A stretch of 32,808 bases of DNA, taken from assembly GCA_903873585.1 (NCBI GenBank), contig CAIQOV010000029.1, forward strand, positions 1 through 32,808. The letters run 5' to 3'. The notes beneath the pieces were generated by a model. It was not told the DNA's origin. It searched no databases and saw only the letters and a program-made list of their open reading frames with translations. Below are positions 1-8,522 of this stretch, piece after piece (within the stretch, counting starts at the first letter, position 1; each line of letters opens with the position of its first letter). Origin of the DNA: an uncultured Rhodobacterales bacterium (GTDB lineage Bacteria > Pseudomonadota > Alphaproteobacteria > Rhodobacterales > Rhodobacteraceae). The position numbers were made by a program, and so were the translations under genes.

Positions 1-625
1 CAAGCCTAAACCCGCCACCGCCGCAACCTCCCCGCTTCCACCGCCTTCAAGCAACGTCCGCGTTTCGGTGAGGCCGTATCTAGGCAAACTCACATTTACC
101 CGCAAGAGGAAAAAACACCAACTGTGACGATTTCTTGTCAGAACCCATTGTTGCGATCAAAGTCACAATAACTGACGCTGCGCGCGAGAGATGGTGGAAA
201 GGTCAACAGTGGGAACTCTGTGCGGTGGTGTTCGGCAACACAGGATGCCGGAAAGCCCACTGCGTGAACTGCACTGCTGAAATAGTGCTCATGAACTTCT
301 GGCATTTTCATCATATGCTGGCTTGATGAGGGCCATTTGGTGGATAGACGAGCAAAACCTGCCGGATAGCCAAACTGAGGGAGGTAAGCGGCAAATGGGG
401 GGGGTACCCCCTAGGCGTGGCTCAGCCTTGGTCCATTTTTTCACAGGGGGAGGTATAAACGACCCTTGCGTGAAGAAGATGTTGAGCCATGCCATAGACG
501 CCGCCAAATATCACAGGATCCTACTGTAGGGCATTAAAGCAATCCTGCAGTCTTTCTTCCATTGGGGAGCCATTCTGGGAACAGGCTTGACAATTCACGA
601 ATTATCCAATGATTTCAAAGGGTAT
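1..625. other. Stretch without a recognisable gene
   Basis: No convincing coding sequence is seen on either strand. The open frames at 135-326, 323-529 and 289-507 are short, overlap each other on opposite strands and resemble no family I know. A perfect 12-bp palindrome (GGGGGTACCCCC, 400-411) lies in the middle. The stretch follows the 3' end of the minus-strand tRNA-Ser gene, a common place for integrated DNA, but no integrase or duplicated tRNA end is visible here. Confidence 0.5.
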
Positions 626-715
626 TGGCGGAGGCGGTGGGATTCGAACCCACGAAGGGGTTCCCCCCTTGCTCAGTTAGCAACCGAGTGCTTTCGGCCT
701 CTCAGCCACGCCTCC
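626..715 (-). tRNA. tRNA-Ser (anticodon GCT)
   Basis: On the minus strand the sequence folds as a class II tRNA. It has acceptor stem GGAGGCG/CGCCTCC, an anticodon stem-loop with loop TTGCTAA (anticodon GCT, reading AGC/AGU), a long variable arm (an AAGGGG/CCCCTT-type stem) typical of tRNA-Ser, and the T arm GTGGG-TTCGAAT-CCCAC. The discriminator base is G (629) and the 3' CCA is encoded (626-628). The methyltransferase gene ends about 48 bp upstream. Confidence 0.95.
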
Positions 716-762
716 GACGGGGGTTATTTAAAGGGGTGGGGGCTTGGGGGCAAGGGGGAAAG

Positions 763-2358
763 CTACAGTTCTAGTGACTTCTGTCGGCTCATGTCTTCTT
801 CGCGCGCGGTTTGTTTGAAATTGGCGGTGCGGTTGGGCAGGTTGACGGCGCGGTCGCGTAGGCGCATCGCGTCTTGCACGCTCACGATTTGAATGCGCGG
901 CACGGAATTCCAGTTGGCAAGTTGGCACAGGCCCGCGCCGGCGGCTTCGGTGATCATCGGGCGGGTGGGCGGGGTCAGGGTTAGAAACACGCCCACGCCC
1001 GCCCCTTCGCGTTCGATCACGCCGCGCAGGTCGCGGATCATGGCGACGGTCACATTCTCGCCCGCCTTGACCGACACGATGGCGCGGCCTTCGGATTTGG
1101 GGCCGTAAAACAGGTTGCCGTCGATGCCCTTATCAGCACCCTTTTTGCCCATATTGCCCGGTTGGGCAGCAATCAGGCTAAGCGCCCATTTTTCAAATTC
1201 GTGATACTGGCCGCGCCGTGCCAGATCGCGGGCCCCTTCGATGTCTTGGGGCACGCCGTGGGTGGCGAATTGCACATCGGCAAACGCCTCGCGCAGGCGC
1301 TTTTCGATCAGGCCTATGGCAAGGTGGGTCACATCAATGCCCATCCACTGCCGCCCCAGCTTTTGGGCGGCATGCACCGTGGTGCCACAGCCGCAGAAGG
1401 GGTCAAGCACCACATCATCGGGGTTGGACGAGGCGCTGAGGATACGTTCCAGCAGCGCCACGGGCTTTTGGGTGGGGTAGCCGAGTTTTTCATCGGACAT
1501 TCCAGAAAGCGGCTTAATGTCGGACCAAAGGCTGCCAATAGGGTTGCCGGATTGCTCATCAAGGTATCGCTTTAGACGCGGCACGTTGCCTTGGGCGGAT
1601 TGAACAATCAAACCATCGGCATGGGCTTTCTTCATACGTTCCTTTGTCCAACGCCAAACGCGGGTGACGCCCAAGAACTCGTAGGTAAGGTTAGGACGAT
1701 CAGGATTTGGATTTACGAGATCAGCTAGCTGGTAAAGGCGACCATCTGGGTCTGCGTGCCGATAGAATTTCCGCACGTATTCCGGATCATGCGCCGTGAA
1801 CTGCGGATTCCATTTCCACTTGTCCGACTTCGTATAGCGTAAAATCGTGTCGTGGTTTCGGGCAAAGCGTGTAAACGCCAGCGACTTTGCGTTTGTCCGT
1901 TGCCAGATGATTTCATTGCCATAATTCTCCGCCCCAAACACTGCATCCAGCAAAATCTTCAGGTAGTGGCTCGCCGTAGGGTCGCAGTGCAGATACAGGC
2001 TGCCCGTGGGTTTCAGCACGCGGTGCAGTTCGATCAGGCGCACGGCCATCATCGCCAGATAGGCCATCATGTCATTGTCGCCTAAGAAAGACCGCATGGC
2101 GCGCAGCATGGTGGCTGCGGCCGCATTGCCGCAGCGCATCACGTCGGCATAGGCGGATTCGGCGCTGTCGTTCCAGTGCCAAGTGTCGTCAAACGCCTCT
2201 ATCTGCGCGGCAGAGTTGCCGCCTGCGGGGCCTTTGAACAGGATGTTGTAGCTGGCGTTGGAATTGAACGGCGGGTCTAGGTAAATCAGGTCAACGCTGG
2301 CGTCTTGGATGCTGTCGCGCAGCACCTGTAGATTGTCGCCGTAAAACAGATGGTTCAT
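763..2358 (-). CDS. Site-specific DNA methyltransferase with C-terminal Mrr-like domain
   Basis: Product of 531 aa if started at the ATG at 2358; an in-frame TTG lies upstream at 2409. The chosen start gives MNHLFYGDNLQVL, the usual N-terminus of this family. Catalytic motif IV is DPPF (residues 28-31) and the SAM-binding motif FCGCGTT is at 321-327. Motif IV before motif I makes it a beta-class N6-adenine or N4-cytosine methyltransferase. After residue about 385 there is a second module: an FEKWA start, GADKGIDG (D413), then a beta strand ending SVK (K431) and a VREL-like helix with GVFLTL. This resembles the PD-(D/E)XK fold of Mrr-type restriction enzymes, with Ser in place of the usual Glu or Gln of the E/Q-x-K motif. 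No separate restriction or specificity gene is adjacent. It is not CcrM-like in length or domain layout. The target sequence cannot be told from here. Confidence 0.85.
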   Translation of the reverse strand: MNHLFYGDNLQVLRDSIQDASVDLIYLDPPFNSNASYNILFKGPAGGNSAAQIEAFDDTWHWNDSAESAYADVMRCGNAAAATMLRAMRSFLGDNDMMAYLAMMAVRLIELHRVLKPTGSLYLHCDPTASHYLKILLDAVFGAENYGNEIIWQRTNAKSLAFTRFARNHDTILRYTKSDKWKWNPQFTAHDPEYVRKFYRHADPDGRLYQLADLVNPNPDRPNLTYEFLGVTRVWRWTKERMKKAHADGLIVQSAQGNVPRLKRYLDEQSGNPIGSLWSDIKPLSGMSDEKLGYPTQKPVALLERILSASSNPDDVVLDPFCGCGTTVHAAQKLGRQWMGIDVTHLAIGLIEKRLREAFADVQFATHGVPQDIEGARDLARRGQYHEFEKWALSLIAAQPGNMGKKGADKGIDGNLFYGPKSEGRAIVSVKAGENVTVAMIRDLRGVIEREGAGVGVFLTLTPPTRPMITEAAGAGLCQLANWNSVPRIQIVSVQDAMRLRDRAVNLPNRTANFKQTAREEDMSRQKSLEL

Positions 2359-2470
2359 GGCCCACAGGTCGGGGTTTTGCCCCCACCCCCCTAAAATCAC
2401 TTCGTTCAAATTCTGGCTTAGCTTGGCGGCTAAACCCTTAAGAAACCGTAAAAATTCGTCTAAAATCGTC

Positions 2471-2501
2471 GCGCGGGGCCGTGAAACCCAAGGCCCCGCG
2501 C
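2471..2501 (-). terminator. Rho-independent-type terminator after the FAH gene
   Basis: A perfect 10-bp GC stem (GCGCGGGGCC, 2471-2480, with GGCCCCGCGC, 2492-2501) and an 11-nt loop lies 8 bp past the stop of the FAH-family gene. On the minus strand it is followed by T-rich DNA (GATTTTA, then ATTTTTA) rather than a clean T run. It separates the murA-FAH transcript from the methyltransferase gene. Confidence 0.75.
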
Positions 2502-2509
2502 AAGTTCTG

Positions 2510-3352
2510 TTAGTCTGCGATCACATCTTGGCGTTGTTGGCCCAAGCCTGCAATGCCCAATTCCACCACATCGCCCGCTTTCAGGAACTGTGGCGGCTTC
2601 ATCCCAAGGCCCACGCCGGGCGGGGTTCCGGTGGAGATCACATCGCCCGGATGCAGCGTCATGAACTGCGACAGGTAGCTGACAAGGTGTTTGACGCCGT
2701 AAACCATGGTTTTGGTCGAGCCGTTCTGGCGGGTGACGCCATTGACCGTCAGCCACATGGCCAAATCTTGCGGATCGGCGACTTCATCGCGGGTCACCAG
2801 ATAGGGGCCGATTTGGCCGAAGTTGTCGCAGGATTTGCCCTTGGTCCACTGGCCCGCACGTTCGGCCTGAAAGGCGCGTTCCGAGACGTCATTGGTGATG
2901 GCATAGCCCGCGACGTAATCCAGCGCGTCAGCTTCGGCCACGTATTTGGCCTTTTTGCCGATGATAACGGCCAGCTCCACCTCCCAGTCGGTCTTTTCCG
3001 ATGTGCGGGGGATGATGATGGGGTCGTTCGGGCCGCAGATGGCGGATGTGGCCTTCATAAAGATGATCGGTTCGACAGGCACTTTTGCGCCGGTTTCGGC
3101 GGCGTGGTCGGAATAGTTCAGGCCGATGCAGATGAACTTGCCCGTGCCTGCCACGCAAGGCCCAAGGCGGGTGGTGGCGGGGACGATGGGCAAAGTTGCA
3201 GCGTCCATCGCCCGCAGCATGGCTAGGCCCGCATCAGAAATGACCGCCCCACCAATATCGGGCACAAGGCCGGTCAGGTCGCGGATCGTGCCGTCAGAAT
3301 GCAACAGGCCCGGATGTTCAGCCCCAGACGGGCCGTGGCGCAGAAGTTTCAT
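2510..3352 (-). CDS. Fumarylacetoacetate hydrolase (FAH) family protein, probable 2,4-diketo-3-deoxy-acid hydrolase
   Basis: 280 aa, one FAH catalytic domain. Seen: FICIGLNYSDHAAE, the metal-binding E-x-E in DWEVELAVIIG, ITNDVSERAFQ, the lysine/aspartate stretch WTKGKSCDNFGQIGPYL, and STGTPPGVGLG near the C-terminus; these are the usual divalent-metal and oxyanion elements of the family. The ATG at 3352 follows a GGGGGGAA ribosome site. It lies 12 bp after the stop of a short-chain dehydrogenase gene. That FAH plus SDR pair is typical of the non-phosphorylative L-fucose/L-rhamnose-type pathways, where the SDR makes a 2,4-diketo-3-deoxy acid and the FAH enzyme cleaves it to pyruvate and a hydroxy acid. 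FAH family members are hard to assign by sequence, and other acylpyruvase or hydratase substrates are possible. The upstream sugar dehydrogenase and dehydratase genes are not in the window. Confidence 0.85.
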   Translation of the reverse strand: MKLLRHGPSGAEHPGLLHSDGTIRDLTGLVPDIGGAVISDAGLAMLRAMDAATLPIVPATTRLGPCVAGTGKFICIGLNYSDHAAETGAKVPVEPIIFMKATSAICGPNDPIIIPRTSEKTDWEVELAVIIGKKAKYVAEADALDYVAGYAITNDVSERAFQAERAGQWTKGKSCDNFGQIGPYLVTRDEVADPQDLAMWLTVNGVTRQNGSTKTMVYGVKHLVSYLSQFMTLHPGDVISTGTPPGVGLGMKPPQFLKAGDVVELGIAGLGQQRQDVIAD

Positions 3353-3364
3353 GGTGTTCCCCCC

Positions 3365-4102
3365 TTAAATATTGGCCCAACCGCCGTCGATCACATGGGC
3401 GACGCCGGTGGTATAGCTGGATTCGTCGCTGGCCAGATAAACGACCAGATTGGCAATTTCTTCGGCCTTGGCAATGCGGCCGATGGGTTGGCGGGCGATG
3501 AAGGCGGCTTTGGCGGCTTCATAATCGCCCGTATCGCGCAGGCGCTGGTCAAGCGAGGGGCTTTCCACCGTGCCGGGGCAGATCGCATTGGCGCGGATGC
3601 CCTTGGTGACAAAATCGGCGGCGATGGATTTGGTAAGGCCAATGACGCCGGCCTTGGTCGCGCCGTAGACAAAGCGGTTGGGGGCTGCGATGACCGATCC
3701 TGCCACCGAAGCCATGTTGATGATCGACCCGCCGCCATGGGCGATCATGGCAGGCAGGAAAGCTTTGCACATACGGTACATGGCCGTCATGTTCAGATCC
3801 ATGGAAAAGGCCCATTGATCTTCGTCACAGTCCAAGATCGTGCCAGCGGCCACAAAGCCTGCGCAGTTGAACAAAATGTCCAAGCCGCCGATTTCCGCCG
3901 CAGCATCTTCGACGGCGGCTTTGTTGCGCACATTCAGCAGGCGCGTTTGCAGGCCAAGGCTGGCCAGATGTTCCAGCGACGTGCCGTTGATATCGGCGGC
4001 GATCACCTTTGCCCCCTCACGGTGCATGGCAAGGGCAGAGGCAAGACCAATCCCCTGCCCTGCCGCTGTTACCAAAGCTGTCTTGCCTGTCAGTCTGCCC
4101 AT
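3365..4102 (-). CDS. Short-chain dehydrogenase/reductase, 2-keto-3-deoxy-L-fuconate dehydrogenase-like
   Basis: 245 aa classical SDR. The NAD(P)-binding glycine motif is AAGQGIG (13-19), followed by FNCAG and a catalytic Ser in INMASVAGS with YGATK as the Tyr/Lys pair. PGTVESPSL and the C-terminal VIDGGW are also typical. The ATG at 4102 has a GGGGGA ribosome site; a longer in-frame extension to 4171 would run into the DUF2948 gene and is rejected. An aspartate after the second beta strand (VIAADINGTS) favours NAD over NADP. The close link to an FAH hydrolase suggests oxidation of a 2-keto-3-deoxy sugar acid. The family also includes (R)-3-hydroxybutyrate dehydrogenase type 2, which cannot be excluded. 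The gene starts 13 bp after the DUF2948 gene, so it probably shares a transcript with murA. Confidence 0.85.
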   Translation of the reverse strand: MGRLTGKTALVTAAGQGIGLASALAMHREGAKVIAADINGTSLEHLASLGLQTRLLNVRNKAAVEDAAAEIGGLDILFNCAGFVAAGTILDCDEDQWAFSMDLNMTAMYRMCKAFLPAMIAHGGGSIINMASVAGSVIAAPNRFVYGATKAGVIGLTKSIAADFVTKGIRANAICPGTVESPSLDQRLRDTGDYEAAKAAFIARQPIGRIAKAEEIANLVVYLASDESSYTTGVAHVIDGGWANI

Positions 4103-4115
4103 CGTATCCCCCGTT

Positions 4116-4592
4116 TCAAATGGTATGCGCGGGCGCTTGGCCCGAATTGGCGCGGTAAGGGCGGCTGACATCGGTCAACGTCACCTCAATCGCCTCAACC
4201 TCTAACAAGACGACCCCGCCACCTGACAAAACGATTTCCACCGCTCCGCCTTGGTCACTCGGGGTAAAGCCAACCGACAGCAGCGACAAAACCGCGGCCG
4301 TATCGCCCCGATCAAGGTTCTGGCTGCGCACGCTCAAGACGGTTTCAAACACCAACAGGCTGCGAACGCGTTCAAACGGGCGGCCTGTGCGTGCGGCGGC
4401 GGGGCTATCTTCCCACCGAAAGCGGTTGAGCAGCAGGGCAAAGCGGTGCTGGCGCTTGGCATAGGTCATTTCCGTGATGGGAAAGACCGCATCCTGCGCG
4501 AGAGAGGCTAAAACCTGCAAATCCCGCGCATCTTGCGCCATCAACCGCAGTGGCGCATCGTCGCCGTCTTGAAAGCGGGCGTCTTGGGTCAT
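4116..4592 (-). CDS. DUF2948 family protein
   Basis: 158 aa, soluble, without signal peptide or membrane segments. The pattern ([23 protein letters not shown] near the N-terminus, then [31 protein letters not shown] and [11 protein letters not shown]) matches the DUF2948 family, found almost only in Alphaproteobacteria beside murA. The start codon overlaps the murA stop by four bases (ATGA), so the two are translationally coupled. The function is unknown. In related genomes hisD commonly follows this gene; here an SDR gene does. Confidence 0.85.
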   Translation of the reverse strand: MTQDARFQDGDDAPLRLMAQDARDLQVLASLAQDAVFPITEMTYAKRQHRFALLLNRFRWEDSPAAARTGRPFERVRSLLVFETVLSVRSQNLDRGDTAAVLSLLSVGFTPSDQGGAVEIVLSGGGVVLLEVEAIEVTLTDVSRPYRANSGQAPAHTI

Positions 4593-5857
4593 TGGCTGAT
4601 CCGCTCAATCTGCGCCCCGCAAGCGCGCAGTTTTTCTTCCAACCGTTCATATCCGCGATCAAGGTGATACACGCGGCTGACCACGGTTTCGCCTTCGGCA
4701 GCCAAAGCCGCCAGAATAAGACTGACCGAAGCGCGCAGATCAGTGGCCATCACCCGCGCGCCTTTCAGACGCGCCACACCGGTGACTTTGGCCGTGCCAC
4801 CATGCACCTCGATCTTGGCGCCCATGCGGGTCAATTCGGGGGCGTGCATGAAGCGGTTTTCAAAAATGCGCTCTTCCAGAACCGAAGTGCCTTCTGCGGT
4901 GCACAAAAGCGCCATCATCTGCGCTTGCAGATCGGTCGGAAAACCGGGGAAGGGTTCTGTCACCACATCCACCGCATGCACACGGCCATTCTTGCGCGAC
5001 ACTTTCAACCCGCGCTCGGTTTGGGTCACCGACACCCCCGCCGCATCCAGCTTTTCGGCAAAGGCCCCGACAAGTTCCAGCGTGCCGCCCAAACATTCTA
5101 CTTCACCACCGCAAATGGCGGGCACCAGCATATAGGTGCCCAGTTCGATGCGGTCTGTGACGACGGGATGGGTGGCCCCGTTTAGGCGGTCAACGCCTTG
5201 GATGGTGATGGTTGATGTCCCCTCACCCTCTATCTGCGCGCCCATTTTGCGCAGGCAGCGGGCCAGATCAACGATCTCAGGTTCGCGCGCGGCGTTTTTC
5301 AGAACCGTCGTGCCCTTGGCCAAAGTGGCCGCCATCAGCGCGTTTTCTGTAGCCCCGACCGAGACGAAGGGAAAGTTCACCACCGCCCCGCGCAACCGCC
5401 CACCGGGGGCCTTGGCGTGCACATAGCCATCGCGCAGATCAAGCTCAGCCCCCATCGCCTCAAACGCCTGCAAATGCAGGTCGACGGGCCGCGCGCCAAT
5501 GGCACAGCCGCCGGGCAAAGACACCACCGCATGGCCATCGCGCGCCAGCATTGGGCCCAAGACAAGGATCGAGGCGCGCATCTTGCGCACAATGTCATAA
5601 TCCGCCGTGTGATTGGCGATGTTGTGCGATGACATGGCCAGCACCAGCCCGTCTTGCAGGCTGGCAACCTCTGCCCCCAACGACTGCAAAAGCTGCGTCA
5701 TGGTGGCGATGTCTGACAGGCGTGGCGCGTTGGTCAGGGTTAACGGTTCTTCCGACAAAAGCGTGGCCGGCATCAGCGTCAGGCAGGCATTCTTCGCCCC
5801 CGCAATCGGAATTGTGCCCGACAATGCGCCGTTGCCTTTGACCAGAATCGAATCCAT
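4589..5857 (-). CDS. murA: UDP-N-acetylglucosamine 1-carboxyvinyltransferase
   Basis: 422 aa, full length. It transfers enolpyruvate from PEP to UDP-GlcNAc, the first committed step of peptidoglycan synthesis, in the cytoplasm. Seen: IAGAKNAC (K22, N23), the active-site loop [15 protein letters not shown] with the reactive Cys at about 118 (so fosfomycin-type inhibition is expected), and [11 protein letters not shown] with the conserved Asp. The C-terminal [21 protein letters not shown] and [14 protein letters not shown] are also hallmarks. It starts 9 bp after a small upstream ORF, with GGCGGG as ribosome site, and overlaps the DUF2948 gene by four bases. It lies outside the main cell wall cluster of this window, as is usual. 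Confidence 0.97.
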   Translation of the reverse strand: MDSILVKGNGALSGTIPIAGAKNACLTLMPATLLSEEPLTLTNAPRLSDIATMTQLLQSLGAEVASLQDGLVLAMSSHNIANHTADYDIVRKMRASILVLGPMLARDGHAVVSLPGGCAIGARPVDLHLQAFEAMGAELDLRDGYVHAKAPGGRLRGAVVNFPFVSVGATENALMAATLAKGTTVLKNAAREPEIVDLARCLRKMGAQIEGEGTSTITIQGVDRLNGATHPVVTDRIELGTYMLVPAICGGEVECLGGTLELVGAFAEKLDAAGVSVTQTERGLKVSRKNGRVHAVDVVTEPFPGFPTDLQAQMMALLCTAEGTSVLEERIFENRFMHAPELTRMGAKIEVHGGTAKVTGVARLKGARVMATDLRASVSLILAALAAEGETVVSRVYHLDRGYERLEEKLRACGAQIERISQ

Positions 5858-5866
5858 GTGCCCGCC

Positions 5867-6058
5867 TTACTTTGTTTCTTGTGGTGCCGTGGCGTTGCCA
5901 TTCGGCATATCATTTGGGTCGTCGCCCGCATCTTGCGCCCCGCGCGCACGGGCCTGCGCCTTCCTGCGGCCCATATTGGCCTTCAGGGCGGCTTTCAACC
6001 TGTTCTCACGGGTTAAAGCGGCAGAGTTTTTCGGATTTGAGCCGGTTTCGCGCGTCAT
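5867..6058 (-). CDS. Small basic hypothetical protein upstream of murA
   Basis: 63 aa from the ATG at 6058; in-frame starts at 6076 and 6127 would give 69 or 86 aa, and none has a clear ribosome site. The middle is a lysine/arginine-rich helix (RENRLKAALKANMGRRKAQARAR) and the tail is acidic and polar. I recognise the pattern from small proteins encoded just before murA in Rhodobacterales, but no function is known. The gene probably opens the murA operon. Confidence 0.6.
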   Translation of the reverse strand: MTRETGSNPKNSAALTRENRLKAALKANMGRRKAQARARGAQDAGDDPNDMPNGNATAPQETK

Positions 6059-6182
6059 GGGCGCGTTGTAACGCATGGGGCAGAAAGCGTCCAGTTCCGA
6101 TGCCAATTTGCTCTTGCGCACCCCCAAGTTTGCGTCTAATCACCCGCCACGCAGGCAAAGGCGTTCGCCAGCCCGCACCGGC

Positions 6183-6257
<75 letters not shown>

Positions 6258-6301
6258 TTTCTCCTTTAAAATCAATGACTTACAAATCTCACCCTGCCAA
6301 A

Positions 6302-6328
6302 AGTAGCATACCATAGACATATGCTACT
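6302..6328. promoter_or_regulatory. Perfect inverted repeat upstream of the integrase gene
   Basis: AGTAGCATA (6302-6310) and TATGCTACT (6320-6328) form a perfect 9-bp inverted repeat with a 9-bp spacer, 35 bp before the integrase start and 44 bp after the tRNA-Thr CCA. It could be an operator for integrase expression or an integrase/accessory arm-binding site. It is not followed by a T run, so a terminator role for the tRNA is less likely. Confidence 0.5.
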
Positions 6329-6363
6329 CTTGAGCGCATTGTAGCTGTGGCTTGAGGTGAAAC

Positions 6364-7728
6364 ATGGCACGGCGCATAGCAGCAAACTCAGCAGACTTTG
6401 AGACGGTGATCACGGACAAATTCCGTACAACACCCATTGCAGCGACCATCTCAAAAATCACAGGTCTGCCCACCTCCGCCATCGTCTATCGATGTGCCGC
6501 AAGTTCCTATTGGCAGTTTCGTGTGTTCCTTGAAGGCAAACCGCGCAAACGCTCAACCAAACAAGTTGAGTTACTTAAGGCCAAAGACGCAGCCAAGGTG
6601 ATTTATGCTGAGATGCTGCTGAGTGTGCATGCTGGCGAAACCAAGGCCAAGCCGTCGTCGGCCAAGTCGCTGGAAATCATCGCCAATTCCCTTTGGCTCA
6701 AGAACACCACGCGGATCGCCAACGGCGAATTGCACAAGGACACTGTCAGCAAAGACAAGTATGTCTACGAGCGGCATATCAAGCCGTTCTTTGCCAACAC
6801 GGACGTCAAGAAGATCGACACTGACTTGTTGGACGACTTTAGGACCTACTTGACCAACAAAGGCCTAAAGCCGGGCACGCAGCTGAGCTACATGAACTTG
6901 GTGATGTCCTTGCTCAAGCAAGCGCAGATTAAAAAGCACATCGTGCATGTGCCCGTGAAACCCAAGATCAAAGTAGAAGACGAAACACGCGGCTACTTCG
7001 ATGACGCGGATTATGCCAAGCTGATGAACACAGCCCAATCCGCCGTGGGTCTGCAATTTGGCTTTCCAACCAAAGACGGCACAATCTATCGTCGCATCAC
7101 TCTGTCATCTGAATTGCCGCTGCTGATTGACTTCATGGTCAACACCTATGTGCGCCCCACTGACATTGCCGTGCTGCGCCACAAGCATGTGCACATTGTT
7201 GAGGCGCAAGGCATCAAGTTCATAGAACTGCGCCATCCTGCCACCAAAGAGCACAGCAACCATATGATGGGCAGCGAACAGTCGTATTTCAGCTACTTCG
7301 CCATAAAGGACGTGCAAGAAAAGCTGGGCATGGCCAAGCCCGAAGACTTTGTGTTCGCACCGGATTTGGCAAATCGTGAAACGGCGCTGGACAAGCTGGG
7401 CACACAGTTCACCGCAATTTTGCTGCTAGCGCAGCTGCGCAAGGATGACGAAGGCAAGCCACGGAGCTTGTACAGCCTGCGGCACACGGCCATCGTGCGG
7501 TCAATCCACAAGGGCCTGGCCATCGAACTGATAGCAGCCAACTCGCGCACCAGTTCTGACATGATCCGCAGGTTCTATGGCTCACACGTCAAAAGCGTGC
7601 GCTACATGGGCACAGCTTTTGTGGACAAGGAAGTTGCAGCTCGCGAAAAGCGTGTTGAGCAGCTTAACGCCAAGTACGATATGACACCCGCTAAGCCTGA
7701 CAGTTTGACGGACGAAAAGAGCAAATAA
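6364..7728 (+). CDS. Tyrosine recombinase (phage-type integrase)
   Basis: 454 aa. An N-terminal arm-type region is followed by a core-binding SAM-like domain (about 125-195, YVYERHIKPFF...YLTNKGLKPGTQLSYMNLVMSLL) and a catalytic domain (about 210-410). Catalytic residues seen: Arg264 (TYVRPTDI), a likely Lys at about 295, the SLRHT box (R373, H374; the usual first His is Tyr/Ser here, as in several integrase subfamilies) and nucleophile Tyr405 in RRFYGSH. It would carry out site-specific integration and excision. Its position immediately downstream of tRNA-Thr in the same orientation is classic for a genomic island. The frame is intact. The two genes that follow are convergent with it and strongly AT-rich. 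I found no copy of the tRNA-Thr 3' end downstream to mark the other border. Confidence 0.92.
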   Translation: MARRIAANSADFETVITDKFRTTPIAATISKITGLPTSAIVYRCAASSYWQFRVFLEGKPRKRSTKQVELLKAKDAAKVIYAEMLLSVHAGETKAKPSSAKSLEIIANSLWLKNTTRIANGELHKDTVSKDKYVYERHIKPFFANTDVKKIDTDLLDDFRTYLTNKGLKPGTQLSYMNLVMSLLKQAQIKKHIVHVPVKPKIKVEDETRGYFDDADYAKLMNTAQSAVGLQFGFPTKDGTIYRRITLSSELPLLIDFMVNTYVRPTDIAVLRHKHVHIVEAQGIKFIELRHPATKEHSNHMMGSEQSYFSYFAIKDVQEKLGMAKPEDFVFAPDLANRETALDKLGTQFTAILLLAQLRKDDEGKPRSLYSLRHTAIVRSIHKGLAIELIAANSRTSSDMIRRFYGSHVKSVRYMGTAFVDKEVAAREKRVEQLNAKYDMTPAKPDSLTDEKSK

Positions 7729-7783
7729 GCTGTTTCTGAGTGCGCCATAATGCTGTGAATATTTTCTCGCTAGGCGGTACAGA

Positions 7784-8506
7784 TTAAGAGCATGGGCACC
7801 TATCTTTCATGCGCCAGATTTTTTTTGCATGAGATAAACTTTCCTGCGGCAGTGAAATCGATGCGTGCCGTAGTGATACGTCTAGTTCAAACACCAACTT
7901 TGTTGGATAGGCAATCGCTAAATGCTCATCGAGATATGTATATAGAAATTCATCATCATCCCTGTACACTCTGAAACGCTTTACAAGATCAGACTCACTA
8001 GAAACGAGGCAGTTATGGAAGGCTGGGTCTGTGAAAACATGAGTATAATTTACATTTTCACGATGCTCCCGAAGTTTGCCATAGGCCTCTTGTGAATCAG
8101 ATGAAAAAAACCACTGTTTATCTAGTTGTCCAATTTTTTTGATTTCTGCCCAATTCCAATGGTGGCTCGATGAACCACCTTTCAAGAACTTGCATCTGGG
8201 AATATTAAGCATCATTTGGTTTCCAGAACTGAACGGAACTACCTCATGAATAAGAAGCAATGCACGAATACTATAAAAACAAGAATAGTATAGCCGGACA
8301 ACAGACCAGGAGATAGACCCATGCTGCAGTGCATACATCGCTTCTCCATAAGAAATAATGGCCGCATAAGCAGAGCCGATCACGGCATCTTCAAGAGTTG
8401 CTCCAATTGCCAAAATTTCACCGACACTGGGGCCAAAGCTTGAGAATGGAGTTCCCTGAGGTTTCTTCATGAAAGACAGTTTTGCTAATTTTGCTGCGTC
8501 TGACAT
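7784..8506 (-). CDS. HEPN-like protein, partner of the DGQHR gene
   Basis: 240 aa, no signal peptide or membrane segment. I do not recognise a named family. The segment WSVVRLYYSCFYSIRALLLIHEV (67-89) resembles the first long helices of HEPN-fold proteins, and KLREHRENVNYTHVF (144-158) offers an R-x6-H arrangement (R149, H156) like the HEPN ribonuclease motif. Between them lie small polar loops. The gene is AT-rich compared with the core genes around it and lies 16 bp downstream of the DGQHR gene in the same direction, with only a weak ribosome site, so the pair is probably one transcript. By analogy HEPN proteins in islands are often RNases or their regulators in toxin-antitoxin or anti-phage systems. 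That role is inference; structural prediction would be needed to confirm the fold. Confidence 0.7.
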   Translation of the reverse strand: MSDAAKLAKLSFMKKPQGTPFSSFGPSVGEILAIGATLEDAVIGSAYAAIISYGEAMYALQHGSISWSVVRLYYSCFYSIRALLLIHEVVPFSSGNQMMLNIPRCKFLKGGSSSHHWNWAEIKKIGQLDKQWFFSSDSQEAYGKLREHRENVNYTHVFTDPAFHNCLVSSESDLVKRFRVYRDDDEFLYTYLDEHLAIAYPTKLVFELDVSLRHASISLPQESLSHAKKIWRMKDRCPCS

Positions 8507-8522
8507 TATCGGATCGGAAATT

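Noticed and set aside
2357-4168. Long plus-strand open frames (about 289 codons each) opposite the FAH and SDR genes
   Set aside because: They are antisense shadows of GC-rich genes with firm family motifs on the minus strand; their translations have no recognisable domain and no ribosome sites.
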